A DNA stretch of 64,000 nt, from NCBI GenBank assembly GCA_023678885.1, contig CM043001.1, positions 8,530,092 through 8,594,091 of the forward strand. The letters run 5' to 3'. This document shows positions 23,341 through 35,470 of the stretch, piece after piece. Position 1 is the first letter of the stretch. Every line of letters begins with the position of its first letter. Source of the stretch: Pogostemon cablin. Lineage: Eukaryota; Streptophyta; Magnoliopsida; Lamiales; Lamiaceae. The translations under genes were made by a program, and so were the position numbers. The notes beneath the pieces were generated by a model. That model did no database searches. It had not been told where the DNA came from and saw only the letters and a program-made list of their open reading frames with translations.

Positions 23341-24270
23341 TCGTAAGATTTAATTTACCGACCGCATTCAATTTAGAAAGACCCAATTCTAGCTAACAAA
23401 TGCACATTTAGGTTCATTTAGACTAGGTTGCATATCCCCTATAGCAATAATCGAAGGTGAAGTGCAATCAATTATGCACTTGCCACATATATTAGAAATA
23501 ATTAAACAATTACGGATTTAACGTTCTAATTGGCAAATATCATTTTCATGACTTGATTAATTGATCAGGTTAAACAACTTGCCAAACATATAATTGAGCA
23601 CAAAGATTATACAAATGATGCAACGTGAAAAAAATATGAAAACTAGTTAGATCTCACATGATAATGTTGAACCACCCCTCCGATTATCTGGCTAGACCAA
23701 GGATTTAGCAAACCATAGTAATAATTGAATAAAATTAGGAAATTATCTCCATGGGAGTCTTACAACGTGAGAATAAAAATATAGTTATAAAACAAAAGTC
23801 TAAGTGATATCTCTCCTCAATTCTTACCCAGTATTTAACGTAAAATAAAAGCAAAGATATGGAAAGAAGATCATGTGATTGGAGGTTTTTTACGGGATTG
23901 ATCTCCTCAATTTCTGCCTAAAATCAGTGCAGGGAATAAGAGATTCCTTAATTATAGGAGGAAATCCGATTTGATATGTGAGACTAGAGATTTGGGCCCT
24001 CAAATTAATAATTCTTGTCCAGTTCCTAAGGCGTGCCCACGCCTTATCAGAAAAATTACTACTGTATATTTTTCAGCATTTGCAGAATTCTGTCAGCATC
24101 TAAGGCGTGACCACGCCTTACGCACAATCTGCTCCTCTCTTTGTAGCTCTAACTGAACTGACTAATGCTTTAAATTCAAAACTCACATACAACAACTGCA
24201 ATTCCTTCTCATGAACTGGTAACACAGCAGAAATGCATCCATCATATCCTTAAAAGAAGTATTACTTGTA
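23341..24270 (-). repeat. LTR-like sequence interrupted by the solo LTR
   Basis: It continues the sequence at 21775-21989, which the solo LTR split. Its make-up resembles the other minus-oriented LTRs. It carries two near-perfect hairpins, AAGGCGTGCCCACGCCTT at about 24028 and AAGGCGTGACCACGCCTT at about 24102. No ends were fixed. Confidence 0.4.
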
Positions 24271-25860
24271 CATATCAATTCAAAAGTGACATTCTAATTC
24301 GTTAAAAGCTAGAAAACGAAAAGCAAGCTGCTAAACCCAACAAGGTTACAACTACTCAACCAATCAGTGTGGCTCATATTTTTTTCATTCCATAGTTAAT
24401 ATTTTATTTACATGGAGCCTACCTTTATGCAGGATAGTAAACTCCAGCTTATAAAAGAATAGTAACAATAATAAAATAATTTAATGGACTCTAATTCATA
24501 AGGATAATAATAACTTCTACTACTCATAGTACTGCAAAAAATTCGTCAGCGCAGAGAAGAAACCGCAAGCAATGCCTCCAAAATAGAGAACTTCCTCGTG
24601 GTTAAACTAATAGATCTCATTTACGAAATTTTACTAACAAGTCAACTAACAGTAAAAGGATAAAAGTAGAGTAACAAAGAATTAAGAGATTAAAACTCCT
24701 TAGTTACTCAATGTGATAGTCAATTAGTAAATGTTAATTATATTTAAGATAAAAAATTAATGCATGTGTATAATTCCATAATGCATTTTCTTTGGCTGCA
24801 TAAAAAGTCCAGAACAACCACCCAACCACATGAAAATGTCTATCACCCCTTATTATTTATAAACAAAATTATTAATTGATCTGGTCTTATCCTCCACCAC
24901 ATTTCATTTTGATAACATGTTTTCCTACCTGCATAATTATCATTATTTAAATATTAAATAAGGAAATAGTAAGTGTGAAATTGCCCCATACTCTCTTCCG
25001 ACCACCTGATCAAGCACTGATTAATCAAACGAGATAAAAGAAAATCTAACAATTGTACGTCCGTAAGATTTGTACTACTTTTTGTTGGTATAGTTCATTT
25101 TCTTTACAATGTGCTAAAAGTATTTTGAATTTTTACATTTTGAATTTTTACAAACTGTCCTTTTACTTCTAAAATATAGAACAATAACGTAGACCTGTTA
25201 TCAGTACCTGCCACTGCCAGATTATTATATGTTGAGCATTATGTTGTGAAGAACACACAAAACCTCACAAACACTCAAGAATCAAAACACATAAAATGAT
25301 AAAACTTGAAATGAAAAGTAATCTTTTGAATAACCTACATCCACTTTGAGGAGAAGAACTCTTATTATTACTCAATGCTTACACACCAGAATGGATTGAT
25401 CTCAATACGTAACAAGAAGAATGAAAAATGAAGCAACAAAAACTGTAAACACTCAAATGCAAAACTGCTGTGATCAAGCTATTTTGAGCCTTATATCTTG
25501 CTACTCCCTTAACCTATTGATCCGGTTAAACCTCCACTAGACAGCCCTCACTTAGTAGTTGAGATGCATCCATCTAGCCGGTTCCAAGTAGCTCAACAAC
25601 CCGCTCAAAAACCGCTCCAAAGTCGGCTGCACACACTGCACCAGAATGGCAGTTTTGACAGTTAAAGTTTGTTGGCTCGTTCCAACTGCCTAGCTTGCTT
25701 CCAGCTTGCATGCATCACACTATGATCATTATTTAGTTGTCAATGAACATTCTCCACGTGTGAAACTCCCTCATGCATGCATCTATTGTCATCACATTAG
25801 GTTAGAAAAATAAATGTGGCAGAAACAGTTAGAATAGATTTAAACAACTTAACCTTCATA
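24271..25860. other. Non-coding stretch, possible exon-like remnant at 24530-24610
   Basis: Mostly AT-rich without domains. A minus-strand frame near 24530-24610 reads HEEVLYFGGIACGFFSALTN and ends in a stop, resembling a last exon, but I cannot assign it. 25230-25800 has the look of a degraded LTR. Confidence 0.35.
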
Positions 25861-26164
25861 TACTGGAAAAATAGTACTAACCTTGAATTTATAAACAACT
25901 CAAGTTCCCGAATAACTGCAAGGACACCGTCAATTTTAAACAGCACTCTGTAATTTGAAATGAGTGCAGGTGTAAAGTAAAATTACTAAAAATGATCATT
26001 TTATTAGATGGAGGAGTCGGGATTGCTATGTAGCCTATTCTATACTTCAGGTTTCTGTATTAAGGCATCATTTATATGGGTGTGATAAGAAATTTCCAAA
26101 CAAATTTAATTCCTTTCTCAGGCCGATCCACAACATCACAAGCCAGACTAATATCATGTGGAAC

Positions 26165-26259
26165 CTGAAGAGTAATATAAGCCATAACAGTGAAGTTTTT
26201 AGCAGGCCAGCCCTCATGGTCATGCCCTTGATCATATACTCGGATTAAGAGGAATATTG
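26165..26259 (-). pseudogene. Isolated exon-like segment, family unknown
   Basis: On the minus strand TTTCAG precedes the segment and CTTCAG/GTTCC ends it, so both splice-type borders are present. The frame reads RVYDQGHDHEGWPAKNF then TVMAYITLQ, and stays open into VPHDISLACDVVDRP beyond the putative donor. A second exon-like piece with TGCAG and CAAG/GTTAGT borders lies at 25882-25915 on the same strand. The composition looks coding but I do not recognise the protein. Confidence 0.4.
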
Positions 26260-26576
26260 CTGAAAGTAACAATTTTGCAGGTAAATTAGGTTCAAGATTA
26301 CTTTCAAAAGAAAATATAAATAGACAAAACAAGTTATGATTCCATAGTCTTCGAAATCTGAAAATGGTTCTTAAATATTATCTACTTAGGTTGCTCAAAA
26401 CGTCAATTCCTATAATCAAAAGAAGTTTGAGTTTTAACAATGAAGAGGTGAACATGTTAAGTTTAACAATATGTAAGGGAATGCCAAGAAATGCATTAAT
26501 GGGGTACTTTTGGTATAGTTCTAACATGGTGCTTGTTAGCACAATAATAGATCAAATTCAAGATTACCTGAAGTAA

Positions 26577-28352
26577 GTAAACACAAGTTATTGGTTTTTA
26601 ATGCTATAACATCTTACTGCAGATAACATAACAAACAAGATAAGACTTTGGATTTAGAAGGCACTTTATTTATATAACAATCCATTAAATTCGTAAGTCA
26701 AAATTAAAGTTTGAAATTAACATAGATTGCTGAAAAAACCAAATAGTGCATATATTTCAAGTTCCTGTACACAATCTTTACAATGTTTTGTGCTCTTTTG
26801 GTGTTCTTCAATCCTAAAGTTTAGGTGCGGGTGAACGAGTGAGAGTCTGTCGAATGCATACAAGAATCAGATTATCTATCTCTTTAACTAAGATCCATCA
26901 GCCTGATAATTTAATTCAAGCAACATAACTCGGATGCCTTTAAGAGTGAGTCAAGCCATTTTCACATTTTTTTTATTGCAATAAATCCATTATGATCAGT
27001 CACGGCTATCTCTTGCCTCCCATTAATGTTGTTATTTATTTCTACATTTTATGGGGGCAGAATCTCGTCCACTCTGCCTTTCATTAATTCAAATCATGTT
27101 TAAACGTTAAGAAGAGAGACAGAGAGAACAAGAACTGGTGTATCTCTAGTGTAATTATGGTTTATATTATCTAGCTATGATATGATTTAGAGTTTGAATT
27201 GAGCCCTTCATCAATGCAACATCATACTGACTCTCCAATTAATGTGTACAAATGAGTTAAAGATACTTTCTTTGGGTCAATTTATCATACACCTGTTAGG
27301 CAGTAACATACCAGGTAATAGAGCAAACATTACAGGCCGTATTGCATCACAACTAAGCAGCAGTATATCAGCAAGCACAGCAAAGTGAAGCCCCTCATAC
27401 GCACAACCAGGCGTTAACTGGCCATCTTAAGTGTGAAACTTCTTTATACTAGTCACCGTGGCACCTTACCCTGTAAGGTGTTGATCCGGCTTAGAACTTT
27501 TAGTAGATATTAATAGTGGTGTGGGAGTAGAGTGATTATTAGTGATGCATTTGTTGTAATATAAAATGACGTAAAGGGTATTGAAACACACAAAGGCCTT
27601 CGCTGAAATTCGAGGATTACTAACATAAGTTTGCAGCGTCACAGACGGAAGCCTTACAAAACATAACTTAAAGCATGAAGTATTTATCAGATAAATCAAT
27701 CGAGTAGGTCCACCTTATATCACCAATAAGGTATCCAAGACAGAATATAAACACAATGCAACTTTGAAAACAACCAACACATCACTAATGTTGAGACACG
27801 CTATTGATGTTCGCTAATCTTAACGATTGAGGGAAAAAGATACTCCTGCGGATCCTTGGTGCAAGTTGGTAATGTTTTCCATATAACATTCAAACCAAAA
27901 GCAATTGTGCGATAGCTGACATGACCTAGCACCTGAAATATTAACACCGAGTAACTTTTAGGACCTGATGTATTGTGCTAACGACTAAATTCCCTAGTTG
28001 AATAGCATAGTATTACTGTGTAGTATGTCAAATAGAGTAAGCCTAAACCTCTTTGGCAAGAATTACACGCAAGAATGGGCAAACCTGCCAAACCATTGAA
28101 CGGCCCACAAAAGAAAATAAGACAATATTTTGAAGCTTCATTTTCTAATTAAAATTTTCTTCAACAATAGGTATGCAATCTCTAATTATTTGGTACATGT
28201 TGAAGCAATTCAGAAGAAAAATTATCATGCACGTTTACTAAAATATACAGTAGTAATTAATTTCCACAAAAATACAGCACTAAATGCTACAAAAAAATGC
28301 CATGCTTCAAGAGAGAATGAGAATGACCCATAGAAATGGCTTCAGAAATTAC
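26577..28352. other. Non-coding stretch
   Basis: AT-rich with no recognisable domain, RNA gene or element terminus on either strand. Confidence 0.5.
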
Positions 28353-28613
28353 CAGGGGGATTATCCACACCCAGCCTTCCACAGAATTCATCACAAAAAT
28401 AATTGCAATTTTCTGCTAACAAATCATACGACTCTCCAGGCCAGTCTCTACTCAGTTCCCTTAATATCTGATTGATCTTGGATATCGAATAGGTGGTCTG
28501 ACAAAGTTCAATGCTTTCACGGTACGTAAACAGTGGATTGTTAGTGGCAGGAGAGCGAAACAGTTCAGTACCCTGTTCACAGTACCAAATGGCCATTCCT
28601 CATCTCCATGAAC
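28353..28613 (-). pseudogene. DeSI/PPPDE-type thiol peptidase, single broken exon
   Basis: The minus strand gives VHGDEEWPFG, then one frame over YCEQGTELFRS, FTYRESIEL, INQILRELSRDWPGESYDLL and ENCNYFCDEFCGRLGV. This is the catalytic part of plant deSI-like (PPPDE) cysteine peptidases, which remove ubiquitin-like tags; the Cys of the NCNYFCDE segment is the usual nucleophile. The donor is present (CCTG/GTAATT at the low end). About one nucleotide is missing after TGGCCATTTGG, and the acceptor position reads ACAT instead of an AG. No neighbouring exons of the family were found, so this is an orphan, damaged exon. Confidence 0.78.
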
Positions 28614-29182
28614 ATGTGAGCATTTAAATTTCAGATAAAAGAGCATAATCACTCTTAGATGTGTGTGCAGTGTGTGCATTAATATCATCTAAGCAGCGAA
28701 AGACTTGTATTTAACAAAGATCAGATCAAAAAAAAAATTTAGGGAAATGATTCATCCTTTTGGAAGTGTATGCAAAAATTAATTGCTTATTGGAAATTAA
28801 TTTGGAATAAGGATGCAACATCCCAGGGAGGTTTTAGTGAGTTAAAAATAGGCACCCATTGAGAAATTATACCGGTGTAAAATCCATAATAAGTCATATT
28901 CCATGCTCTACGACGACACTTTATACTATTGGCACGAAGTGCAAGCTGCATGCATCATGTATGAGAACATAATTACCAATTCTAGAAGCATGCATAAATA
29001 GTAACTACAGGTAGCTTTCAGCAAATTACATTTTTCACAGATTCCTTCATTCACCTTTGACCTTTGGGACACTAATATATTTGTCAGTCAAGCTAATATC
29101 ATGCAATGTAAGGAAAGAACAATTATCTTATAGACACAAATATAAAAGAAAAGGATGAACAGTAAAAGAATCTCTAACATAC

Positions 29183-29235
29183 TTTCCAAGAGCTATCAAC
29201 TTCGGGAAACATGTCAGCATCAGTCCTTCCAGTAC
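29183..29235 (-). pseudogene. CBSX-type CBS-domain protein, orphan exon b
   Basis: The minus-strand 53-bp exon is bordered by CATCAG and GTATGTTAG. Joined to exon a (29940-29988) it keeps phase: the split Gly codon leads into TGRTDADMFPEVDSSWK. This segment joins the two CBS motifs in plant CBSX1/2-like chloroplast proteins, which sense adenosine nucleotides and regulate thioredoxins. The next exon expected downstream was not found. Confidence 0.75.
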
Positions 29236-29939
29236 CTGATGGTGGCATTGGATGATTTCTCATGTTAGTATTTTTCATATGTCATAGGCACACATGACTT
29301 TGTATGGATATAAATAATAAAACAATAGGAAACATATTTCATTCAAAGTAATGTTATGAGATCAATGAAACACTTGATCCAAGATCAATTTATGTCGCAA
29401 TTTTCAATTTGAAACTGTTCTAAAGGAGCATGTGAAGTTAAGGGACAGTTAAAAAATGAATCATTGGCCACAGATATGTATTCACTTGAGCTTTGGTTTC
29501 GCCAACAATTAATTGTCCTTCAAAGTTTCATGCACTCCAATTTAATTTGATGAGAATAAATGTCAATGATCTTACCATGCAGTTATATTCTATGATTAAA
29601 AATAAAACAACAGCATAATTTATTATCTGTGCAAAGCAAATGTCATAGTATTCACTTTTACTTATCCAATTAATAATGACAAGACACTATAGGTGTCTAA
29701 AATTTAATATGAAAAATCCCACATTTTCTGAGTGTCTGTACATACACATTGATGAAAGAGACTGGATGTGGATCACAGCAATGAATGTACGATTGACAAT
29801 CTAAATCCCAGAAACATGTCTCCTCATCCCATCTTTGAAACAAACAACACGTGATCAATCCCACAAATAGTTCTTGCAGACAGCAATTATGCAAAATCGC
29901 GGTTAGACATATCATTGGTAAACAAGAAAGGGGTAAAAC
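29236..29939. other. Intron-like sequence between the CBSX exons
   Basis: AT-rich, no coding domain seen; lies between matching donor and acceptor sites on the minus strand. Confidence 0.5.
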
Positions 29940-29988
29940 CTGAGATTGAGTCCTGTGCTAGCAAATCATAGTCTGACACAAGACCAAC
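29940..29988 (-). pseudogene. CBSX-type CBS-domain protein, orphan exon a
   Basis: The minus-strand 49-bp exon, preceded by GTGCAG and followed by GTTTTACC, encodes VGLVSDYDLLAQDSIS. VGLVSDYDLLA is the end of the first CBS motif of CBSX proteins. Upstream exons with the first half of the domain and the transit peptide are absent as far as the copia insertion at 30330. Confidence 0.75.
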
Positions 29989-30329
29989 CTGCACAGCACA
30001 TGGATTCAATAAGTGAATCATAATCATAGCATAATTATAAGTACAACAAAATAATGAAGAGTGATTAACAGAGGCATTCAACTGAAATCGGAAACCAACC
30101 TTTAAATAAAGAGGTATTAACAAGGTTAATGATTTATCAAAGCTTGTTCGTTTAGTTAATTAACCAATAGTATAAAGTTGCACATTAGAGATGCATGAGT
30201 ATGTGAGATCGATGGGAAAAGGCAGTACTCACAAATTCATAGTTAGGCATTTAACCGAGCATCACATATGCATCATTCAAAACAAGGAAATCCTTCTACC
30301 AAGAAAATCACAAAAAGGAAAATAGTACA

Positions 30330-30747
30330 TGTAAATAATATATAATATTATTTATTAATTCCACATATGATGTGTGAATAAGAGAGAAAGGAAGTTTAAA
30401 AGTTAGTTTTCTAACTCCTCTTGTGTGGAATATTTATACGTGGAAACGCGTTGCAGAAACAACACACGAAAAATGTTCATGCAAGGTAGAACGCTACACA
30501 CAGAAAACAACAGCATTTTCTCTCTCGGTTCTTCTTCTCCGAATTCACAACACTGAACCCAGTTATCATATTCCACAATTAGTACCATATCGTGGACACA
30601 ATCTATAACCTGTGTTGTATGATTTGATCCAGAGATCACAGTGTATCCCGTGAGTACTAACAGGTTCGTAGATATTCTTCCGCTGCAACATAATCCTACG
30701 GTGAGAGGTATGATTTCTCTCTATATATGAACGTGAATTTTCTAACA
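30330..30747 (+). repeat. 5' LTR of the split copia element
   Basis: 418 bp, TGTAAATAATATATAATATT to GAATTTTCTAACA. The 3' LTR at 40529-40946 is the same length in reverse orientation and differs at scattered positions, so the insertion is not very recent. Confidence 0.92.
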
Positions 30748-30748
30748 T

Positions 30749-30761
30749 TGGTATCAGAGCC
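30749..30761 (+). other. Primer binding site, initiator Met tRNA
   Basis: TGGTATCAGAGCC is complementary to the 3' end of plant initiator tRNA-Met and lies one base after the LTR, as in most Ty1/copia elements. Confidence 0.93.
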
Positions 30762-31964
30762 AATGGTTGGTACTCCATGTTTATGTTTTCTCTCTGGAAT
30801 GTTTTAAGTTTTTCTGCCTTTATGTTTCAATGCTAATACATGACATGATTTGGTGTTTGGTGTCATATGATAAATGTATTATGTGACATTGATTGAGTCA
30901 TAAATATGTTCTTAAGGTAGATTGCTTTGGTTTCCAGTGAATATGTATACATGACGTAGTAATTCACCATGAATGCTTAATGGTGTTATTTTTTGTCATT
31001 TTTTCGTGCAAGCAAAGCATTTTTGATTAAACCACTGGAAAGGTCTCGTCGAGAGGAGTCCGTTAGTATTTTTTGTGCAATTTTTGGCCTTCTAAAACTC
31101 TAGTTTTGATTTTTCAAAAATTTTCACGAAATTGGACTAAATTTGTAAATTTTCAGAAACTTCAAGGGTTGTTTTTTGAAAATTAGAAACTGTTGAGGGA
31201 CTTTTCTGCAATAAATCAAAACTGCCTCTGAACCGTGTCGGACCTGACAAATTGGGTCGGACCAAGCGGGTCAGCCCAGAACGGGCCAACGGGGTGAGGG
31301 TCTGATGGTGGCGCGTGGCAATAACGCGCCGGCGGACGGTGGTTCCGGTAGCGGCGTATGGGTTTCACGCGCCGGGAAGGGCGATTTTGGTGGTGGCCCG
31401 TGATGTACACGCACTGACAGACGCCGCCTCCGGCAGTGGCGCGTGGGACACACACGCCGATAATTGATCTACCAACAGCCAGCGTGTGACAGCGCGTGCA
31501 AGCACGTGAGCGCGCGTGCCGGCGCGTGGGACCTCCGTCAGGCACTTGGTGGCGCGTTCGGGCGCGTTGTCGGCGTGTTCGGCAGTTTTCCGACATATTT
31601 CGGCCTATTTCGATGCGTGGAGTCCAATGGTGACATTTTCGAGAGCATTTGACGTCGTCTTTTAGTATGTATGTGTGGTTTTACTTTATTTTATAACATA
31701 TTTGTTGAATACAAACCTATGGGGTGGCTATTTAGTTGTAATTTTTGGTAATATTGCACCTTAATATGTCATTTAATTCTAAATTCATGGTATTGAGTGA
31801 TGTATGAATTGTTCAAACTCCTATAGTCTATGAAAGTGGGAGCCGAAGTGAGTTGAACTAATTCACTTGTGAATATGCCTTTGCATCTTGGAAAGTTGTT
31901 TCCATATGCATTATATGGAGAGAAAATTCATGTGATATAGTTTGACTAACACTGGTATATTTTT
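30762..31964 (+). other. Copia leader with GC-rich repeat patch
   Basis: A long untranslated leader. From about 31240 to 31600 it becomes very GC-rich with recurring GGCGCGTGG, CACGCGCC and GCGCGTGC phrases, in contrast to the AT-rich surroundings. No coding domain seen. Confidence 0.6.
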
Positions 31965-32537
31965 TTGATTGTTCATTTTCTCAGAGGCATGTTAGGACAA
32001 AGAACAATTACAAAGGAAGACATTAGGACTAAGGATGAAGTCCTCCATGAATTCTTGAATTATAAAATGAAGCCTACGCACAACATAAGAAACCACGCAA
32101 TTATTTTGTTTGAACTCTACAACCAGATGATGCGCTTGATTTATAGCAAAACTATTCCAAGTGATGAGTATTTTTAAATTACTAGTCCTGAGACCTGGGC
32201 GAATACTTTGTCTCCTTACCTACAAAAGGATTTTTGGGTTCAGTGGGAGACTTATAAAGTAAAACCTAATGGTCGTCAAATTATGCAAGATTTGACCAAT
32301 TCTTCTGAAGCAGAAGATAGGACACAAGCACTAAGATCAGCCTGCTTAAGGATGGAAAGGATTCGACGTTCTGATTCTTTGAGACTAAGTGGTCGAGAGA
32401 AGCGTCAGATAAAGAATCCTCACATAGATCCTCTAGGGCAAGCTATTTATAGTGTGGGGACTAAGAAATTTGATTATGAGTATCGATGGAAATCTAGTAA
32501 TGATAAATTAGGGAGATTAATCCGTAGATTTCCTTAA
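31965..32537 (+). pseudogene. Unidentified ORF between copia leader and gag
   Basis: One frame of about 190 codons interrupted by a single TAA after SDEYF. It contains RTKDEVLHEFLNYKMKP, ETWANTLSPYLQKDFWVQW and SSEAEDRTQALRSACLRM. It sits before the copia gag start and does not look like Gag, protease or RT. It may be transduced host sequence or an extra ORF; no family was recognised. Confidence 0.4.
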
Positions 32538-32879
32538 TTCATTTCCATTGTATTTCTAATCGGAAACTCAGGGAGTTCATTAGAATTTTATATTCATGAC
32601 TTGTCAGACTTGGTGTTTTTTGCTATTGTGAATGGTTGTTTAAGTTATGTTTATTAGTGGCAGTTCATTGTTATTGTTGATTACTTGAACATTGTGATTT
32701 TACATTTTGAAGCAAGAATCTAGTATTATGATACTTGATGAGATTGATGATTAGTAGTCTCCGAGCTATTTTTCAAGATCAAGGCTTGTGTTATTTATTG
32801 AGATGTCCATGTTTGGCTTAATGTAAAACTTGATAAAACATTGCTAACATACTGAATCACTTTAATCTCTATCAAAGAA

Positions 32880-33915
32880 ATGAACATTGAAATCTATTGT
32901 CGCTGAGTTGAATAAAAGTGAGAAACTCAATGATGACAACTATGACACAAGACGTCATAAAATTTGATACGTACTGTATGAACAAGATACATTGGATGCT
33001 ATAAACCAAGTAATGGCTGAGCCAGACGCGAGTTTTGGAAATCAATGAAGACGTGACCAAGAAGCGTACCAGACATGGAAAAAGTAAATTTCATTACACA
33101 AGGTATTCTTGTAAGCTCAGTAATCAATGTGATAATTCATGAATCCCACTGCACATGGTATCTGGGTGTATCTGCGTGAGAAGTCTGATTGTACATCGCT
33201 TACAAGGCTTAGGCAGTTGGCTATTAAGTTTGGCACCTACAAAAGGAACCTGATCATAACATTAGACAACATCTCAGGGAGATGTCTAATATGATAATCG
33301 AACTTAAGACTACCGGTCATATGCTCTTTGAGGATCAGTAAATCCAAACCCTAATACGTTTTTTACCTGATTGTTAGAATCATCTTAAAGTCAACTTGAC
33401 GCATAATGAAAGCATTAAAACTTTCAATGATGTTACTCATCGTGTTGAGCTAGAAGATGAGAGGCTCAAAGCCTCAAAGCCTTCTTCTGGGCCTTCTATA
33501 CCGGTTCTACTTCCAAGTGAGCTTTGGGCTTCAAAAGGAAAAGGAATTGGAAGAAGGAAAAGAAAAGAAGACGATCTGACGGTAGTGGTGGTAAGCCTGG
33601 TGATAATCCAACAACTGAAACTGATGAACGAAAAAAGAAAAAGAAGCGTGACAAAAAGAATAAGAAAGATAAAAGCAAGATGCCATGTTACAATAATAGT
33701 AAGCTTGGTTATTATGCTCGTGAATGCCCTGAGCCCAGGAGGGACAAGGTAGATTCGTCTTATTCTATTTTGTGTGAAATTAATGTCTCGAGTACTGTCT
33801 TTCTATCTGATTATTATCCTTTGAGGATTATGGATTCAGGAGCAATGGACCATATGACAAGAGATAGAGGAGTTTTTTGTACATTTCCGTCATGTTCCAA
33901 AGGGGACTAGGTGGA
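32880..33915 (+). pseudogene. Copia gag and protease start, degenerate
   Basis: Pieces in several frames. The N-terminal part resembles copia Gag (YEQDTLDAINQVMAEPD near 32965). SIKTFNDVTHRVELEDERLK follows, then a Lys/Arg-rich patch and a zinc knuckle at 33685-33726 reading CYNNSKLGYYAREC, in which the second Cys and the His of CCHC are lost. The retropepsin motif appears as MDSGAMDHMT at about 33830. Stops and frameshifts throughout. Confidence 0.8.
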
Positions 33916-34165
33916 TATATAGGAAACAATGCACGAGTCGAAGTCAAAAGACTTTGGACTTGCAGATTGAACCTTGACAATGGTCGGGCCTTTATTCAAC
34001 ATGATGTTCTTTATGCTCCATAGATCACGCGAAATCCAATTTCTATTTCGGTTCTACTTAATTTGGGTTATGATATACTAAAAGTACTGTGGTAATTGAC
34101 ATTGATGATACTTATTATGCATCTGGACATTAGACTGATGGCTTTATAGTTTAAATTGTAATAGA

Positions 34166-35470
34166 ATGACGTTTAGTTATTATGATGATTATTCATATTC
34201 GCTAAATGGTTGTTCTTCTAGCAATGCAAATGTGAATGATAATATTTGGCATGCTAGATTAGGTCATATTGGGCGAGATAGGATGAATAGACTTGTGGAA
34301 AGATTGTTGAATCTTTCTTCTAAAGTCGAATTATCCAAATGCGAACATTATCTTGCTGGCAAAATGGCTAGAAAACAAGACGATATTTTCAACAAAAAAT
34401 TTCTTCTTAGAATAGATTGCAAGTCAGCAAAAGAAGTTTTACAAAATGATGACATTCCAAATAAAGATAAATCTCCTGCTATCATAGAACCTTTTAATAT
34501 CCTTAGCTACATCTCCCTCCCCTGTTCTGAAAGGGGTAGCTGGGATTTTTTCTTTTTCCAAGAAATTTTCAAAATCTAAAATTTTGTTCAATAACCTTTT
34601 TAATAATGTTTGTAACTTGAGAAGTATTCAGAAAATCCTTAAAATTGAAAATATTCGTTTAGAAATTTTGAAAAACTCTAAAATTTAATTTTTACATATA
34701 AAAAAATTAATATTTTTTCTTATGAAAACACTACAAATTTTAAGAATAAAAAATACTACCTAATATTAAAAATAGTACTTTTGGTAAAGCCATTATGTCT
34801 TAATCTCCATTAGTAGTAATCCATTCTGATATATGTGGTTATGTAAATATGAGAGTACGACATGGAGCTCACTATTTTATTATGTTCATTGATGATTATT
34901 CACGTTTTGGATATGTCTATTTGATATCTCATAAGTTTGAAGCATTGGATTGTTTTAGACGTTACTTGAGTAAAGTTGAAAATCAAAAAACAAGTCTATC
35001 AAAGTTTTAAGAACTGATAGAGGACGTGAATATCTATCAGAAAAATTCAAGGAATTTTATAATGAAAATGGTATAATCCGACGATTAGCTGTTCCTTATA
35101 CACCTTAACAAAATGGTGTTGCTGGAAAAGGAATAGGATTTTGTTGGAGATGGTAAAATCCATGATGGCACAAGCTAATCTAACGAGATGCGTTATTTAC
35201 GACAGCTTATGTGCTTAATCGCGTGCCTTCTATGACAGTTGCTTCAACTCCATATGAACTTTGGACGGGTAGAAACCTTTACTTGAGTAACTTTAGAGCT
35301 TGGGGATCAGCAGCTTACGTACATAATTCATCGAGTCAGTATGGAAAGTTGGGTCCTAGAGGTGAACATTCTAAGGGTTACATGTTCATAGGAGATCAGG
35401 ATGGGAGCTTAACTTAAACAGAATCACGTAATGCTCATTTTCTGGAAACTAAATTTCCTAGTAGAAGGGG
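34166..35470 (+). pseudogene. Copia pre-integrase and integrase, degenerate
   Basis: GAG-pre-integrase zinc region: WHARLGHIGRDRMNRL, CEHYLAGKMARK. After an unrelated insert (34370-34795) the integrase core resumes with HSDICGYVNMRVRHGAHYFI, FIDDYSRFGYVYL, RTDRGREYLSEKF and QNGVAGKG. It is followed by MLNRVPSMTVASTPYELWTG and FRAWGSAAYV. It ends in FLETKFPSRRG, which continues in frame as IRDAEPIFE on the minus strand from 45707. Stops include TAA before QNGVAG. Confidence 0.85.
34370..34795 (+). other. Insert in copia integrase, first part resembling caulimovirid RNase H
   Basis: The copia frame changes after KMARK. The inserted frame reads FNKKFLLRIDCKSAKEVLQ, which resembles the RNase H region of endogenous pararetroviruses (Caulimoviridae). 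The rest to about 34795 is AT-rich with no domain. The match is short and made by eye. If right, it is an old, inactive scrap of an endogenous viral sequence. Confidence 0.35.

Larger units (their letters stand above)
30330..35470 (+). mobile_element. Ty1/copia element, 5' half
   Basis: Runs from the 5' LTR through leader, gag, protease and integrase and stops at AGGGG before a foreign solo LTR at 35471. The remaining half lies inverted at 40529-45712. The flank before the LTR is GTACA, and the far end of the other half has the same duplication (TGTAC on the plus strand, 40524-40528). Multiple stops make it non-functional. Confidence 0.9.

Noticed and set aside
31216..31596. Arg/Pro-rich frames in the copia leader
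   Set aside because: Reflect the GC-rich repeat; no domain and antisense to the element.
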